Positions 1 to 11,330 of a stretch of DNA of 64,000 bases are shown here, in pieces. How positions within the stretch are numbered: position 1 is the stretch's first letter; each line of letters opens with the position of its first letter. The notes beneath the pieces are model-generated. The model had not been told where the DNA came from and did not search any database. It saw only the letters and a list, made by a program, of their open reading frames with translations. Source of the DNA: Eupeodes corollae (taxonomy: Eukaryota > Arthropoda > Insecta > Diptera > Syrphidae); contig NC_079147.1 in assembly GCF_945859685.1 (NCBI RefSeq), forward strand, positions 301,876,485-301,940,484, read 5' to 3'. The translations under genes and the position numbers were made by a program.

Positions 1-2971
1 CTCACCTCTCCGCGGTGAACATCGGGTGCCTAGTATCTCAACTGGAGATTGGGTTCCAACCCCAGTGGAAAGTTGTTGGGGCAGCAAACGAGAGAAGGGG
101 GGAGAGGTGTTTCCACTAAGGCACCTCTCCTTATCCAGGCGGCAGTGGACGAATTCTCGAGATGGAATCAACGGTATCATCTACAGTTCCAGTAAGGTTG
201 AACCACTTAGTGAACACCTTATAGGGCTTCTTCGGAGCCCAGGTCTGTAAGGAGCGGTTTATCCGGCTCCCTGTCCTTGGAGTTATAATAAGGATCTGGC
301 CCTCCAGGTTGGGGGTTGTGCCGTCGGGATGACTGCCTGGCCACGTAAATAATACCTTTAGTTGCGAAGCACCAACAAGGCTCGGTTACGGACGGATTCA
401 CTGTTGACAAACCACGCAAACGAAATAAGGACAACGAACTTCGGATCTGTACGTGGAATGTTAGGTCCCTTTACAAACCACGTGCAGCCGAACAATTAGG
501 GGAAGCCCTAAACTGCTGCAAGGCAGATATTACCGCCATCCATGAAGTGCGATGGAATGGACCGGGCAAGCTAAAAGACTGCGATATATACTACGGTGAC
601 TGCTACCAAAAACAAAGACAGTCTCTTTTTGGGTGTGAATTTATTGTTGGAACTAGACTCAGGCAATAAGCCTCATATGCGCGAATGCCCTAACAGAGGA
701 GAAAGATGAAGACACCAAAGACATATTCTTCGAGCTCTTAGACAAGACATATGAGCAGTGCCCTGGCTATGACATTAAAATTGTCTTAGGAGATTTTAAT
801 GCCAAGCTAGGAAGAGAAGACATCTTTGGTGGTATAATCGGGAGATACAGCCTGCACGACACCACCTCCGACAACGGATTCAGGCTGGTCGATTTCGCTG
901 TGGGGCGAGACGTTCTAGGAGCTAGTGCGCAGTTTACACATCTCAATATCCATAAGGGTCATGGATCCTGATCAATCAACCGTCAACCAGATTGACCACA
1001 TTGCGATCGACGCACGACACTTCTCCAGTATACAGGATATCCGAACATTCCGAGCGGCCAACATTGACTCGGACCACTACCTCGTTGTAGCCAAGGTACG
1101 GCTACGGATATCCCGATTCAAGCCAAAACAAGTAAGTACTGTGAGAAGATTAGACGTTAGACGGCTATAATCGCAAGAGACGCCCATGCCCTTTTCCGAT
1201 CGAGTCTCTAATAACCTCTTAAGGAGTCCTATGCTGTCTGCATTAAGCATTGAAAACCAGTGGCAACATTGCCTTGCAGCCATCAGAGATGCCACCTCTA
1301 AAGTGCTAGGTTTCACATGGCCACCACAGCGAAACCACTGGTTTGAACACGAATGCCGGCAAGCGCATGCAGCGGAACAAGAGGTATACAAAATGGCGCT
1401 GCACAAAAGGACCAGAGCTGCTTGCTAGCTCTACGAGCAGAAGAGGAGAGAGGAACACCGGCTTCTTAGATGGAAAAAAAGGTAAAAAAAAACCTCCCAA
1501 CGGTACCAGACACGAACCGAAGCCTAAAAAAACACGATCAGGGAAACATCGTAGTAGAACCGCAGTCGATGCTGAGAATATGGAAAGACCACTTCTCCAA
1601 ATTATATAACGGCGATGACGAACAGAATTCCGCTGTAAGGGAGATAGAACCACTCAACCTCGGCGACTCAGATTAACAACTCCGCCTACCCGACCTTGAC
1701 GAAGTGAAGATAGCTATATCTAAACTTAAGTCAAACAAAGCTGCTGGAGCTGACGGCATCGCTGCCGAACTATTCAAAGCAGCAGGTGATGACTTGGTAC
1801 GGAGCATGCACCAACTCATCTGCAAAATATGGTCGGAAGAAAGCATGACCGATGAGTGGAATCTTAATATAGAGTGCCCGATACATAAGAAAGGAGACCC
1901 TCTAAACTGCGCCAGCTACAGATTCATGCCGTATTATGTGAACGTCTGAAGCCATTCGTCAACAACCTGATTGGTCTTTATCAGTGGGGCTTCAGACGAG
2001 GAAAGTCCACTATCGGCCAAATATTCACACTACGACAGATCTTGGAAAAAACCCAGGAGCTTCAAATCGATACCGACCATCTCTTTATCTATTTGAAAGC
2101 CGCGTATGACAGCATCCATGGGGACAAGCTCTACAGAGATATGTCTAGTTTTGGCATCCCTGTCAAACTTATCCGTTTGTGCAGAATGACGATGGAGAAT
2201 GCACGGTGCTCTATCAATGTCGGAAAAGATCTAACCGATTCATTTGATGGTTTTAGACAAGGCGATGCACTGTCATGCGACTTCTTCAACATCGTTCTGA
2301 AAAGAATTGTGCAAAACTCGACCGTCAACATTAGAGGCACAATGTTCCAAACGTCCATCCAATTACTCGGATACGCAGATGATATTGACATAATTGGAAG
2401 ATCAAAGCGTGATGTCATTGGAGCGTTTTTGAGCATTGCGACGGAAGCGAAGAAGATGGGTTTAATGGTCAATGAGGGCCAGACCAAGTTTATGCAGTCA
2501 TCAAAAAAGGACATTGAAATATTTATGTCGCTGACTCCATGATCCTATCAAAGAAATTTGAGAGTGTCTTAGGATGCTTCGAGAGAAAAATTCTTCGGGT
2601 GATTTTGGGTCCCGTACGCATAGATGGAGAATAGAGGAGAAGATTTAACGACGAACTGTACGCGCTGTACAGCGACACTGACCTAGTTAGCAGAATTAAA
2701 GTTCAACGACTTAGATGGCTAGTTCATGTAGAGTGGATGGACATCAACGCTCCAGCCCGGAAGGTCTTGGAATCCAATCCCGAGGGACGGCGGCGCAGTA
2801 GAGGAAGACCGCAACTCTGGTGGCGCACACAGGTGGGAAAGGATCTCTATCAACTTGGCGTGCGAAACTGGAGACAGCTAGCTAGGGACCGAGCTATCTG
2901 GAGAAGCGTGTTGGTTGAGGCCCAGGTCCGCCCCGGACTGTGGTGCCACCTTAAGTAAGTAAGTAAGTCAG
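1..2971 (+). mobile_element. RTE-type non-LTR retrotransposon, copy A (5' end outside the window)
   Basis: The copy starts inside its 5' untranslated region, continues through endonuclease and reverse transcriptase sequence and ends in a (TAAG)n tail at about 2954-2970, the kind of short-repeat tail typical of the RTE clade. Its first base lines up with about 41389 of copy D, so roughly 90 bases of the 5' end lie outside the window. Many stops and frame changes show it is dead. It lacks about 234 bases of the thumb region that copy E retains, and copy D lacks the same piece. Clade assignment rests on the translated motifs listed for the coding part and is fairly secure. Confidence 0.9.
439..2957 (+). 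pseudogene. RTE endonuclease-reverse transcriptase, broken
   Basis: This is the remains of the single large RTE protein, which nicks the target and copies the RNA there. The apurinic-type endonuclease is visible as TWNVRSL near 450, HEVRW near 540, GDFNAKLG near 786 and NIDSDHYLVVAK near 1064. The reverse transcriptase follows with KSNKAAGADGI near 1730, the block FRQGDALSC near 2250 and an intact YADD catalytic motif near 2372. The C-terminal part (ARKVLESNPEGRR, GRPQLWWRTQVG) closes the protein before the tail. Frames change at several places and stops occur between the domains, so no protein is made. Between about 2519 and 2525 a stretch of about 234 bases is absent compared with copy E. 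Confidence 0.88.
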
Positions 2972-5900
2972 AGGATATCGATACCAGACGATGTCGAAAA
3001 GACCTGCAAATGCCTCGGCAAATACACAATAATTTTATTTCCCTTTATTACGAATGTATTTTGTCAAGGCTACTGTTTTTACCGGCTTTGAAGTAAAGTA
3101 CATTTTTACTAGAATTTTCAAAGGCTTTCTTAAAGGTGTCCTGCTGCATCTTTGGAATTGGTTATTTACGCCTTAGTTCTTGAATTTCTTCCAGATTATT
3201 GACATTCATCGGATTTTCATGGTACCCTATTAATAAAAAACTACCAAATTGGTCGTATCGCAACTCCGACATTCAATAGTGGAAGATCATTGCACCAAGC
3301 GATGTCTTAACCTTTAATAAACAAAAAAGTTGGTTAACGTCGCTCTTTTATGATCATCGCTGACCGAAAGTTATACAAAGCCCTTACGGCTTCATAATCT
3401 ACAAATTCAACTTCTGTGATTAATTGGCTTAGTGACCATAAACTTAACCCAAGCCCCGAATGTCTCAATTTTGTGTCTTAACATTTCGAGAGCGAAACAG
3501 CTGTCGATGTTAAAATAACCTTTATGAATTTAAAAAAAAAATGTATATATAGATACAAAATATATTCTTGGCCAAGACGAAACCCAGATTCTTCGGTCTA
3601 GTATCGAGTTGTACCTAAAATTCTTAAAAGAATTCAAAGTTTGTACACATATGAACATATAAAGCTTTAGAAAACCAGAAAGCTATTCATATCCTTATAA
3701 CCTAAGGTATATTCACAGTTGAACAAATCTAAATCTTGAAGGACACGAAATTTCAATTAATTTACTCCAAAGGATTACTAAACCTATACCATACAATATT
3801 CTATAAGATAATTTCCACACAACAAATAGTAGAAATTTAGAAAGCAGCTTTTCAATCAATCTAAGCAAACAAACACCCACTCAATCAAACTTACAACTGC
3901 GTCCGTCTTACCTGCACATATTTCAGGTTCAATATATAGAGACACCTTCAAGTTGCTATAAGGACGTGTTGTAAAGGAGATAGATACTAGCTGATATATA
4001 AAAGATACATAACACTATAAATCTTATGATGTGAGTGCGCTTAAGGACAAATTGCCTAAATGTCCGTAAACGATTCCAAATCGTCTTGTTTTGTCCTTGT
4101 TTGCAAGCGATGCATACACCAGCACATACATACATACAACTTATACACATTTATAAAGCTCGCCCTTAACGCTTACAATCCCTTTGATGATGCAGTTATT
4201 TACCAGAAAAGGCGTAAGAGAACGCATCCAAGAGTGTAATATGTTCATTTGTTTGTAAAATTATTCACCTCATTTAATGCTTGTTCACAGTAAGGAAGCA
4301 AAAGAAGCAGCAGGAAGACACAAACCACATCGGCACAGAGATAAGACACACATACCCACCCCCAGCTTAGAATCCTTCTCAAAACTTGACAAACCAAATA
4401 TAAAAAAATGAAAAACAAAAACAAAATAACAATACAACAGAAAAGATAGAAAAAAAATCCTTTTATAGTTTAGAATGCTAAACATTCTAAGCACCGCAAT
4501 GTCCTTCTTCATCGCACCGTCCTGCCCTTCCCATCACCGCATCAGTAGGACAAAATCACATTAAATGGAATCGAAACCAATTCAAAGGAATATTTAAGCA
4601 CACACAAATAGAAGAGTTTGGAACGAACGAAGAAATACACAAAAGAAAACACAAACCTTTTCGGAAGAATCTGTGGCATCATGACAGTATAGGGCACTGG
4701 GCACTGGGCAGGACACAATTTATAAGAATGTCCTTGTCTCTCCAAATTCTGCACAAACTTTAGTCAATATTTAACTTTCAATTGTAAGTGAATATGGACA
4801 TCGCCTTCCTGTTTAGACCCAAAATATATATAAACTCGTATAGATATCCTTTCCAAGGACATAGAAATGCATACAATGCATTCTAAGTTGAATACGGCTA
4901 TAGAGCAGGACATTTTTGAAGAGTTTGTACTTTTGAGCTTCTTAAATGCTCTGATACTGCAGTGCATCGTAGTATCTTGTAATCCTTATGCATATATAAT
5001 TCCAAAAAGTTGCTTAGGATATTTGTCAGCATCATCAAAAAAAAAGGACTCTAAACTTGTTCTTCGTTTTTCATATGTGACTTTATATCTATATACACCT
5101 TAGCCTGGCAATGGTTAAGTGAAGTCAAATTTTAGAATATATATATTGCAACATTTTTAGTCGACATGTCCATGTCCAAATGTTCGATTGTTAACCGTAT
5201 AGGAAAAACCAGACAAGTCCTTGAAGGAACATAAAAGGACGACAATTTCTACTCAACTATACCATCAAACCACCACACTACAGTAGGTAGAAGTTTAGAA
5301 GAAATAAAACGTCTCGTCCATTTGGTTTGACTATTGCTGTCACAGTCAGCAGTTTAATTTCCAACCCAACGCGCGTTATATTCCCCATGGAGACGTCCAT
5401 CAGGACTCAGGACATTCATACATTTGTACTTATTCCATAGCATCAAGAAGGGAAAAAGAAAAAAAAATGAACAAATTCTCGTCCCACCATTTTAGGGGGA
5501 AAGAAATGTATGGGGTGTAGAAATAGCAAAGAAGTTCAAATATTTGAGTGACTTAACATTTCATATGCACACCCCAAGGGCTTGTCGTATATACGAGGAG
5601 TATAACTGCGACAAGGACACAAGAAGAAAATCAAATTTTCTTCACTTTATATCCCATAAGAAAGTACAGAGCCGGAAAGTAGTAGATAGGGAATGGGGGG
5701 AAGTGATATATGTATGAAGCATTTAGCCAGTACGTTGGTACACTTCTAGAACCAGACCCCAGTACCAGATCTGGCACCAGCTTCAGCGCACCATCAAGAA
5801 TCCTTTTTGCCTGTCAAGTTGTTTCTTTATGTATTTTTCTTTGCATCATCATCTCCATCTCCATCTCCATCACCATCATCAGGGTGCGGGATTACGAATG

Positions 5901-6809
5901 TTTCGGAGTGATTAGAATATAAGGACGACCAAGCTAGAGACGTGTCGTAATAGCCGTTAGCGCAAGGAAGCATTTTCGTAAATATTTACACCGAGGTTGC
6001 GCTTGGAACACTCTTACACCCAATCTTCATTTCTTGTTGTTGACAAGACGAGAGTACAAACTCACTTAGTCCTTCGTCCCAGAGTCCTTCCTCTCCTATA
6101 TGCTGCTCCTTGTCCTTGATATTGTATCGTCTTATATATTTGGATGTGAAAAAAGGAAGAGCGATGAGAATTTGTTTGTCTGTTGCTGACGGGCGCAAAC
6201 AGAATTTGCATTTTCACAATTTTTATATCCTTTTATATGTACAAGGAAAATTTTACCACGCCCGCTAAATTCTGTTCCATTACCATTGCCACTGCCACCA
6301 TCCCTTAGGGGTTTTTGTGTGTGATCTTGTTGACGTCTTTCCATGTTCTATCGCATCACTGCTAAAATGCAATGAGGAGTTTATTTGCCTATGTTCCGTC
6401 GTACACTGAACATCTACATCTTTACATAGCGTCGCAGAGAAAACGGTACTTGAGAATATGAAGAAGAAATAAACTGACATCCACGTACTTCAAAATTAAT
6501 TTCAATTAATAGACGAAGAGTGCCCTTTCTGCAGTCGAGAACACTTTTTTGTATTTGCGACTTTACAATAAGAGGTAGTTATTCCTTTACATAGCAAACA
6601 ATTCCTTTGGGCGGTATATAGTCAAGAGTTGTACAAATAAATGTATGTCTTCAAAGTGCTTTTCATTAAATATAATTTCAAAACCCGTGATTTTCGTGAC
6701 ATGACGATGAAAGGGAACATCATCATTGAGACCAGGATAATGTGGTTGCTTTGTTGATAAAGCGTAGACTAAAAGGTCTTGAGGTTGTAATACACTTTGT
6801 AGACACTTT
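2972..6809. other. Non-coding AT-rich stretch
   Basis: No reading frame here resembles a known protein and the short frames overlap on both strands without codon-like character. The sequence is AT-rich with short homopolymer runs, a CATCWC-type trinucleotide patch near 5842-5880, and a striking number of AGGAC/GTCCT words described separately. It could be intergenic or intronic DNA; nothing in it decides between these. Confidence 0.6.
3955..6120. promoter_or_regulatory. Homotypic cluster of AGGAC/GTCCT words
   Basis: I count about 20 occurrences of AGGAC or its complement in roughly 2.2 kb, many as AAGGACA or TGTCCTT, for example near 3961, 4043, 4093, 4547, 4709, 4856, 4907, 5045, 5216, 5234, 5402, 5408, 5614, 5922, 6079, 6091 and 6110. 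Base composition would predict only two or three. The repeat-derived region 13200-15400 shows about two. Such homotypic clustering is what binding sites of a single transcription factor look like; Tramtrack-type zinc fingers are known to recognise AGGAC/AGGAT cores. A regulatory role is inference only. Confidence 0.3.
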
Positions 6810-6829
6810 CCTTACTTACTTAAAGTGGC

Positions 6830-8866
6830 GCTACAGTCCTGTGTGAACAAGGGCCTCACCCAACTAACTTCTTCATCTAGCTCCGGTCCCTAGGTAGATG
6901 TCTCGAGTTTCACGCTCCAACTGATCCGGTGTGGATTCGAAGACTTTCCTGATGGACAGATCATTGGTTTCAATGGGCTCTACGTAACCCAATCAACCCG
7001 TCTTTGCCACTTTACAGCCCGTAAAGCTCGTAGTTATATCTTCTGTTTTACGCATCTTCAATGCATACGACACGACCGTACATCACACAAAGAACTTTTC
7101 TCTCGAAACGACCCAAGATGTTTTCATGCGCATTTGTCAAAGTCCATTCTTCTCCATCGTAAAGCTGGGCGGGGATGTGAGAGTCTTAAATAGCGACTCG
7201 AGAGAGGGACTTGCTTGATCTCAGATAGCTGTGTTTTCTGTGTTAATAGCGGAGCCTAGGTAGAAAAAGTATTTAACAACCTCAAAGTTACGCCTGTCGA
7301 TGGTGACGTTTCGAGCAAGACGTCAGTAATGTGGGTCACTTCTTGATGATAGCATTCACTTTTTTTTGCCCTCATTATACGTTAAACCCGACTCTGCCAA
7401 AATATTCACAAAATCCCCATTGACATCACGCTGAGTTCTTCCGATTATGTCAATGTCTTCAGACTTTTGAAAGATAGTGTTGCTATTATTGACGTAGGAG
7501 CTCTGGACTATTCATTCAATCACGATGTCAAAGAAATCGCATTAGAGTGCATCACCTAGTCTAAAGCCTTTTTTGACATCGAAAGGTTCTGTTAAGTTGT
7601 TTCCAAACTTTATGGAGAAGCGAGACTTCTCCATGGTCATCCTGAACAAACGGCCTAGTTTGGCAGGGATGCCAAAATTAGATGTGGCTCTATACAGCTC
7701 GTCCCTGTAGATTCTGTCATATTCGGCCTTGAAAACTATGAAGAGATTGTGTGTGTCGATTTGATGTTCTTGGGTTTCTTTCAGGATCTGCCATAATATT
7801 AATATTTCATCGATTGTGGACTTTACTGGTCTAAGACAACACTGATAAGGACCTATAAGGTTGGTGACGATAAGCTTTAGATGTTCACATATTACGGCAG
7901 AGAAGATTTTATAGGCGATGTTAAGTATACTGACTCCTCTATATTTGGTGCGGTTTAGACGGTCTAATTTTTTCAGAATCGGGCAAACAATTCTAAGCTA
8001 AAATTTATCAGGCATGCTTTCTTCTAACCATAGCTTACAGATAAGTTGGTGCATACTCGTTACCAAATTATCTCCAGCTGCTTTGAAAAGCTCGGCATTC
8101 AAGCTATCTTCTCCAGCGGGTTTGTAACACATCAGCTTAGATATGGCAAGTCAGGAAGACAGGATTGTTAGCTTTTATCGTCAATGTTGAAAGGAGCATC
8201 CTGTCTGACAGCGGAATTCGTTTCGTCGTCGCCGTTATACAGTCTGCAGAAGTGGTCCATTCATATCCTCAGTATTGACTGAGGTTCCACTATGATGTTA
8301 CCACTTTCGTCTTTGCTGCCTTTGGTTCTAGGTGTACGTTCTTGTGAATTTCGTTTTATCTGTCATAAAACTTTTGAACTTCATTCCTGCTTTTAAACCT
8401 TTCAACATCCAAGACCGCACGCTTCTCATTACTTCTCTTTTTGCTTCTGAGAAGTCGGTGTTCATCTCGCCTCCTCTGCTAATAGAGCTCATGATCAGCT
8501 CTCGTCCTTTTATGCAACGCCACTTTGAGTGCCTGTTGTTTGGCTGCATTTACCTGCCGACATTCCTCATCAAACCAGGGGTTCCTTGTTAGTGCGGTTG
8601 GTTGAAATACAGCACGTCAGAGGTGGCTTCTCTGATTGCATTTTGGCAATGTTGCCTTTTTTTTCGATACATTGTGTTGACTTGTTACTCGGTCGGAGAA
8701 GAATTTGGCTATCTCTGGCGATTGTAGCAGTTCGACGTTGTACCTTCTCCCAGCATCTCCCTGTTTTGCCTTGGGTCTGTAAACCCGAAGTGCTACCTTG
8801 GCTACAACGAGGTAGTGGTCCGAGTCGATGTAAGCTCCTCGGAAAGTTCGGACATCCATGATACTG
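6830..8866 (-). pseudogene. RTE endonuclease-reverse transcriptase, copy B, broken
   Basis: The minus-strand translation gives the end of the endonuclease (MDVRTFRGAYIDSDHYLVV, near 8805-8860), the linker, reverse transcriptase blocks and the C-terminal region next to the tail. The catalytic YADD is altered: the aligned positions near 7455-7480 read KSED, so even without the frame breaks this copy would not polymerise. Frames change repeatedly. The N-terminal endonuclease part of the same gene continues at 10556 on the other side of the inserted LINE. Confidence 0.8.
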
Positions 8867-8871
8867 GAAGC
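8865..8871. repeat. Target-site duplication (left), TGGAAGC
   Basis: The seven bases TGGAAGC occur here and again at 10550-10556, at the exact points where RTE copy B stops and resumes. In uninterrupted copies only one corresponding word is present, so this is the duplication made when the LINE between them inserted. Confidence 0.8.
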
Positions 8872-10549
8872 AAATGCAAAGTTCCTCTAGTTCATTGTTG
8901 CTTCCAAGACTTAAATAGTTTACCATAGGACGAGCTCAACACATGAACAAAATTGATGAAGTTGCTGTGCAAAAACTCTTGCCTTTAGATAGTGTTGAAA
9001 CACGATGCAACTCCTTATCTTATCTATGCAGCATATGGAAACCCTATTAATACTAATGTAAAGTTTTAGCGAAAGAAAATCTTCACTTAAGCTACTTAAC
9101 ATTTACAGGAAATATAATCTCGACGCAAGCAAATAAACTATTGTGAAGCAAATAAGAAGCCCTATGTAAAGAAAAAATGGTATTACCAATGCATTTCCAG
9201 TCAACTTGCAAGTATTAACACAGCAAAAAATTGGTTGAAACTGGCTAAAGAGATACGCGGTAATCCAAGGAATACTGGAAAAAAAGTTACAGCTTTTGAA
9301 TTCATGTCATATTTCGAAAACTTCCTTAATTCAGATCGATTAAAAAGCGTAGAATATTTCTGTAAAACAAATCCAGTTGAAATACCTGAACTTAATCACC
9401 CTATTGATTTAAATGAAGTAAAGATTTCGATTGAATCTTCAAAAGAAAACAAAGCTCCGGGTATAGATGGCATTTCCTATGAGTTTTATAAAAATGCGAG
9501 TAATTCTTTTATTGGGGAGGTTCATAATTTGCTGAAAAGAATCAACGAAACACAAACAATAAAAACATTCATCAAAAAATCAATTATCTTTCCGCTCTTC
9601 AAAAAAGGTGAAGCTAGCCTTGTATCTAACTATCGTGGGCTTTCATTTTTAGATACCCTCTACAAATTATTCACCTCAGTTCTTCTAAACCGCCTCACTA
9701 CTTGGATCGAAAACAACAAATGTACTCAACGAATTCCAGGCTGCATATCGAAAAAATTATAGTACCAATGATCAGATTTTCAATCTTGCATGCCTTATTC
9801 AGCTGTAACTAAGCCAGAAAAAGAAACTTTATGCTTGGTTCGTAGACTTAAAAGCTGCGTTAGACAATATTAACAGAGAAGCTCTTATTCACAAACTTAT
9901 AACATTAAGCATATCGACGAAAATGATTAAAATTATCAAATTATTAAACCAAGACATAGTTGCCGCCGTACGGGATGGAAGCAGCACCTCTAATTTCTTT
10001 AGAACGAGCAATAGCGGTAAGTAATGTTGCGTTCTAAGTGCACTGCTTTTTTTCTTGTTCTTAAATGGCGTACATTCTGAACTCGCCATCGGAATAAATG
10101 TGGAAAGAATCGGTATAAATGTTCTTTTGTATGCTGATGATATAGTAATTTTGGCTGAGAGTCCATCTTTACTTCAAACAATTATAAACAATTTCAGCAG
10201 CTATAGCGAACCTTCAAGTTAATCTTGAGAAATCTAAAATTGTTATTTTAAGTAATGGAGGCCGAAGAACATTAAGTGAAAAATGGAATTTCAAAGGTGT
10301 AGAATCAAAAATAACAAACCAGTATACAAATCATGGCGTCGTCTTTACATATAATATGTCTTGGTCTGAACATCTGACAAAGAGGCTTGCAACATAAAAA
10401 AATGCAATCAACGCAACCTGGTCTAAGTTCCTGAAAAATAAGTTAGTGCAACATTCAGCAAAGTTTAAAGTCCATGAACTAACCTCTTGTTTTAATAACC
10501 ACTTTTTCAAGAAAACAAAATTTATTTATCTATCTATCTACCTATCTAT
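8872..10549 (+). mobile_element. 5'-truncated LINE inserted in RTE copy B
   Basis: The insert carries reverse transcriptase sequence on the plus strand and ends in a TATC-type short repeat (about 10520-10549), then the duplicated target word. The 5' end is truncated within the coding region. The translated motifs match the LINE at 60088-64000 better than any other element here (KEIRGN, SKENKAPGIDGISYEFYK, LYADDIVILAES), so the two belong to one clade, possibly the CR1-group lineages often called Crack or Daphne; the clade name is uncertain. Confidence 0.85.
9150..10490 (+). pseudogene. LINE reverse transcriptase, broken
   Basis: The longest open part (9235-9762, 175 codons) covers the linker and the fingers of a reverse transcriptase, with ENKAPGIDGISYEFYKNA and SIIFPLFKKGE followed by YRGLSFLDTLYKLF. 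The palm continues in other frames: FVDLKAALDNINREAL near 9840 and an intact YADD near 10131 (LLYADDIVILAES). The thumb is recognisable as far as QHSAKFKVHE near 10450. At least three frame changes and several stops interrupt it. No endonuclease could be recognised in 8872-9150, consistent with 5' truncation. Confidence 0.8.
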
Positions 10550-10556
10550 TGGAAGC
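10550..10556. repeat. Target-site duplication (right), TGGAAGC
   Basis: Second copy of the seven-base word at 8865-8871, directly after the short-repeat tail of the inserted LINE and directly before the resumption of RTE copy B. Confidence 0.8.
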
Positions 10557-11330
10557 GTGTCTGGCATCGATCGCAATATGGTCAATCTTGTTGACGGTAG
10601 ATTAATCTGGAGAACTCCAAGTTCCTTTGTGGATGTTGCGGTTTGGGAAACACGTACTGTTGACCATGACATTTCACCCCACAATAAAATCTTTGAACCT
10701 AAAACCGTTGTCGAAAGTGTTCTCGTGCAGGCGGTTTTTTCCGAATATTCCACCAAAGATGATTTCCCATATTAGCTTGGCATTTAAATCGCCCAGGACA
10801 ATTTTAATATTGTAGTATTGTAGTGTTTTGTCCAAGAGCTCGAATATCATATCCTTGGTGTCGTCATCCTTGTCTTCTGTGGAAGCGTGCACGCATATTG
10901 GGCTAATTTTGCCAAATTAAGCCTTAATGCGGATGGTCAAGAAGCGCTCGTTGATAAACCTATAGCTCAAGACTTTTTGCCCAAGTCTGGTTCCAAATAA
11001 TAGGTCGCATCCAAATTAGCGCTGTTGGTTTTCTAGGTACCAGTCGCCATAGTAAATATTGCACTTTTTCATCCTCTTTTTGCCCGGCCCATCCCATCGT
11101 ATTTCGTGGATGGCGGTGATGTCTGATTTATAGCAGTATATGGCCTCCGCTAATGCTGCAGCTTTACGTGGTTTGTTAAGGGACCTAACATTTCACAGGC
11201 ATATCCGAAGTTCGTTGGCCTTAATTCGTTATTGCATTGCGGTTGTCAACAGTAAAGCCGTCTGTATCCGAAGCTAGTTGGTGCTTCCCAACTGAGTTTT
11301 CTTAATGTGGTCAGGAAGCCAGGATCAGGA
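10550..11330 (-). mobile_element. RTE-type retrotransposon, copy B, 5' part (endonuclease pseudogene)
   Basis: Minus-strand translation shows the beginning of the RTE endonuclease: the TWNVRSL-equivalent region near 11180-11215, the block corresponding to GDFNAKLG near 10780-10800 (here preceded by KIVLGDLNAKL) and the INQPSTRLT-like frame near 10590. It runs up to TGGAAGC, where the LINE interrupts it. The 5' untranslated region is recognisable to about 11330 by its similarity to bases 360-430 of copy A. Stops and frame changes make it non-functional. Confidence 0.8.

Larger units (their letters stand above)
6810..8871 (-). mobile_element. RTE-type retrotransposon, copy B, 3' part
   Basis: Read on the minus strand this segment runs from the end of the endonuclease to the (TAAG)n tail at 6810-6821. 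It is the 3' part of a copy whose 5' part lies at 10550-11330; the two were separated by a LINE inserted at 8872-10549, flanked by the repeated word TGGAAGC. Unlike copies A and D it keeps most of the thumb region (about 7130-7345). It is heavily mutated. Confidence 0.85.
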
